DNA from: Anaerolineae bacterium
GTDB taxonomy: Bacteria > Chloroflexota > Anaerolineae > Aggregatilineales > Aggregatilineaceae
NCBI GenBank assembly: GCA_016929355.1
Contig: JAFGJA010000676.1
Coordinates: 1-5,172, forward strand
Length of the DNA: 5,172 nt
Direction of reading: 5' to 3'
The position numbers and the translations under genes were made by a program. Each line of letters begins with the position of its first letter. Position 1 is the first letter of the stretch. The notes beneath the pieces are model-generated. The model saw only the letters and a program-made list of their open reading frames with translations, was not told where the DNA came from and did not search any database. Shown piece by piece: positions 5,151 through 5,172 of this stretch.

Positions 5151-5172
5151 GATACGAGAAATTAAATCATCA
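5122..5172 (+). CDS. N-terminal fragment of an unidentified protein, cut by the window end
   Basis: An ATG at 5122 opens a frame with no stop up to the last base, giving MPLKADKRRQIREIKSS (17 residues, strongly basic). A Shine-Dalgarno-like AAGGTGG stands 9 nt upstream. The gene has the same orientation as RNase J, 101 nt behind it, and no clear terminator or promoter lies between, so read-through from RNase J is plausible. Seventeen residues do not allow identification. In some bacteria, such as mycobacteria, an FtsK-type DNA translocase is encoded near RNase J, but nothing in these residues supports or excludes that. Chance open frame is the main alternative. Confidence 0.55.
   Translation, partial: MPLKADKRRQIREIKSS

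Overview
The window holds three complete protein genes and the first codons of a fourth, with short intergenic spacers that carry most of the regulatory signals. Coding DNA is moderately GC-rich, and the spacer at 3150-3240 is clearly AT-rich. Shine-Dalgarno sites and sigma70-type promoter hexamers mark it as bacterial. A full-length RNase J, an NDUFA9-like atypical SDR, a UMF1-type transporter carrying a beta-sandwich of a kind I associate with Anaerolineae-like genomes, and a CTCTGTGT/TTCACCAC palindrome together suggest a Chloroflexota bacterium. This assignment is inferred from style and content; there is no marker gene in the window.

Layout: (1) 16-2055 (+) is a UMF1/Atg22-like major facilitator of 679 residues, far longer than the usual 420-450. 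The extra length is a soluble beta-rich domain (about residues 340-508) between two copies of what looks like the same transmembrane hairpin. (2) 2056-2174 is a convergent intergenic gap with a bulged hairpin after the transporter and a 73-bp imperfect palindrome of a dispersed-repeat type. (3) 2175-3131 (-) is an NAD(P)-binding atypical SDR related to the 39-kDa complex I accessory subunit/NmrA group. (4) 3132-3397 is a divergent promoter region in which the two predicted promoters share one -35 region, followed by a leader of about 175 nt for the next gene. (5) 3398-5020 (+) is RNase J with every metal-binding residue in place. (6) 5021-5172 is a 101-nt spacer leading into the start of another + strand gene at 5122, whose initiation region can fold in several competing ways.

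The genes do not form an obvious pathway. RNase J and the gene starting at 5122 may be co-transcribed. The SDR gene and RNase J are divergent and probably compete for RNA polymerase at the shared -35. The transporter belongs to a different transcription unit that begins upstream of the window. The most unusual object is the transporter with its inserted extracytoplasmic domain; I see no defence system, mobile gene, CRISPR array or tRNA/rRNA here.
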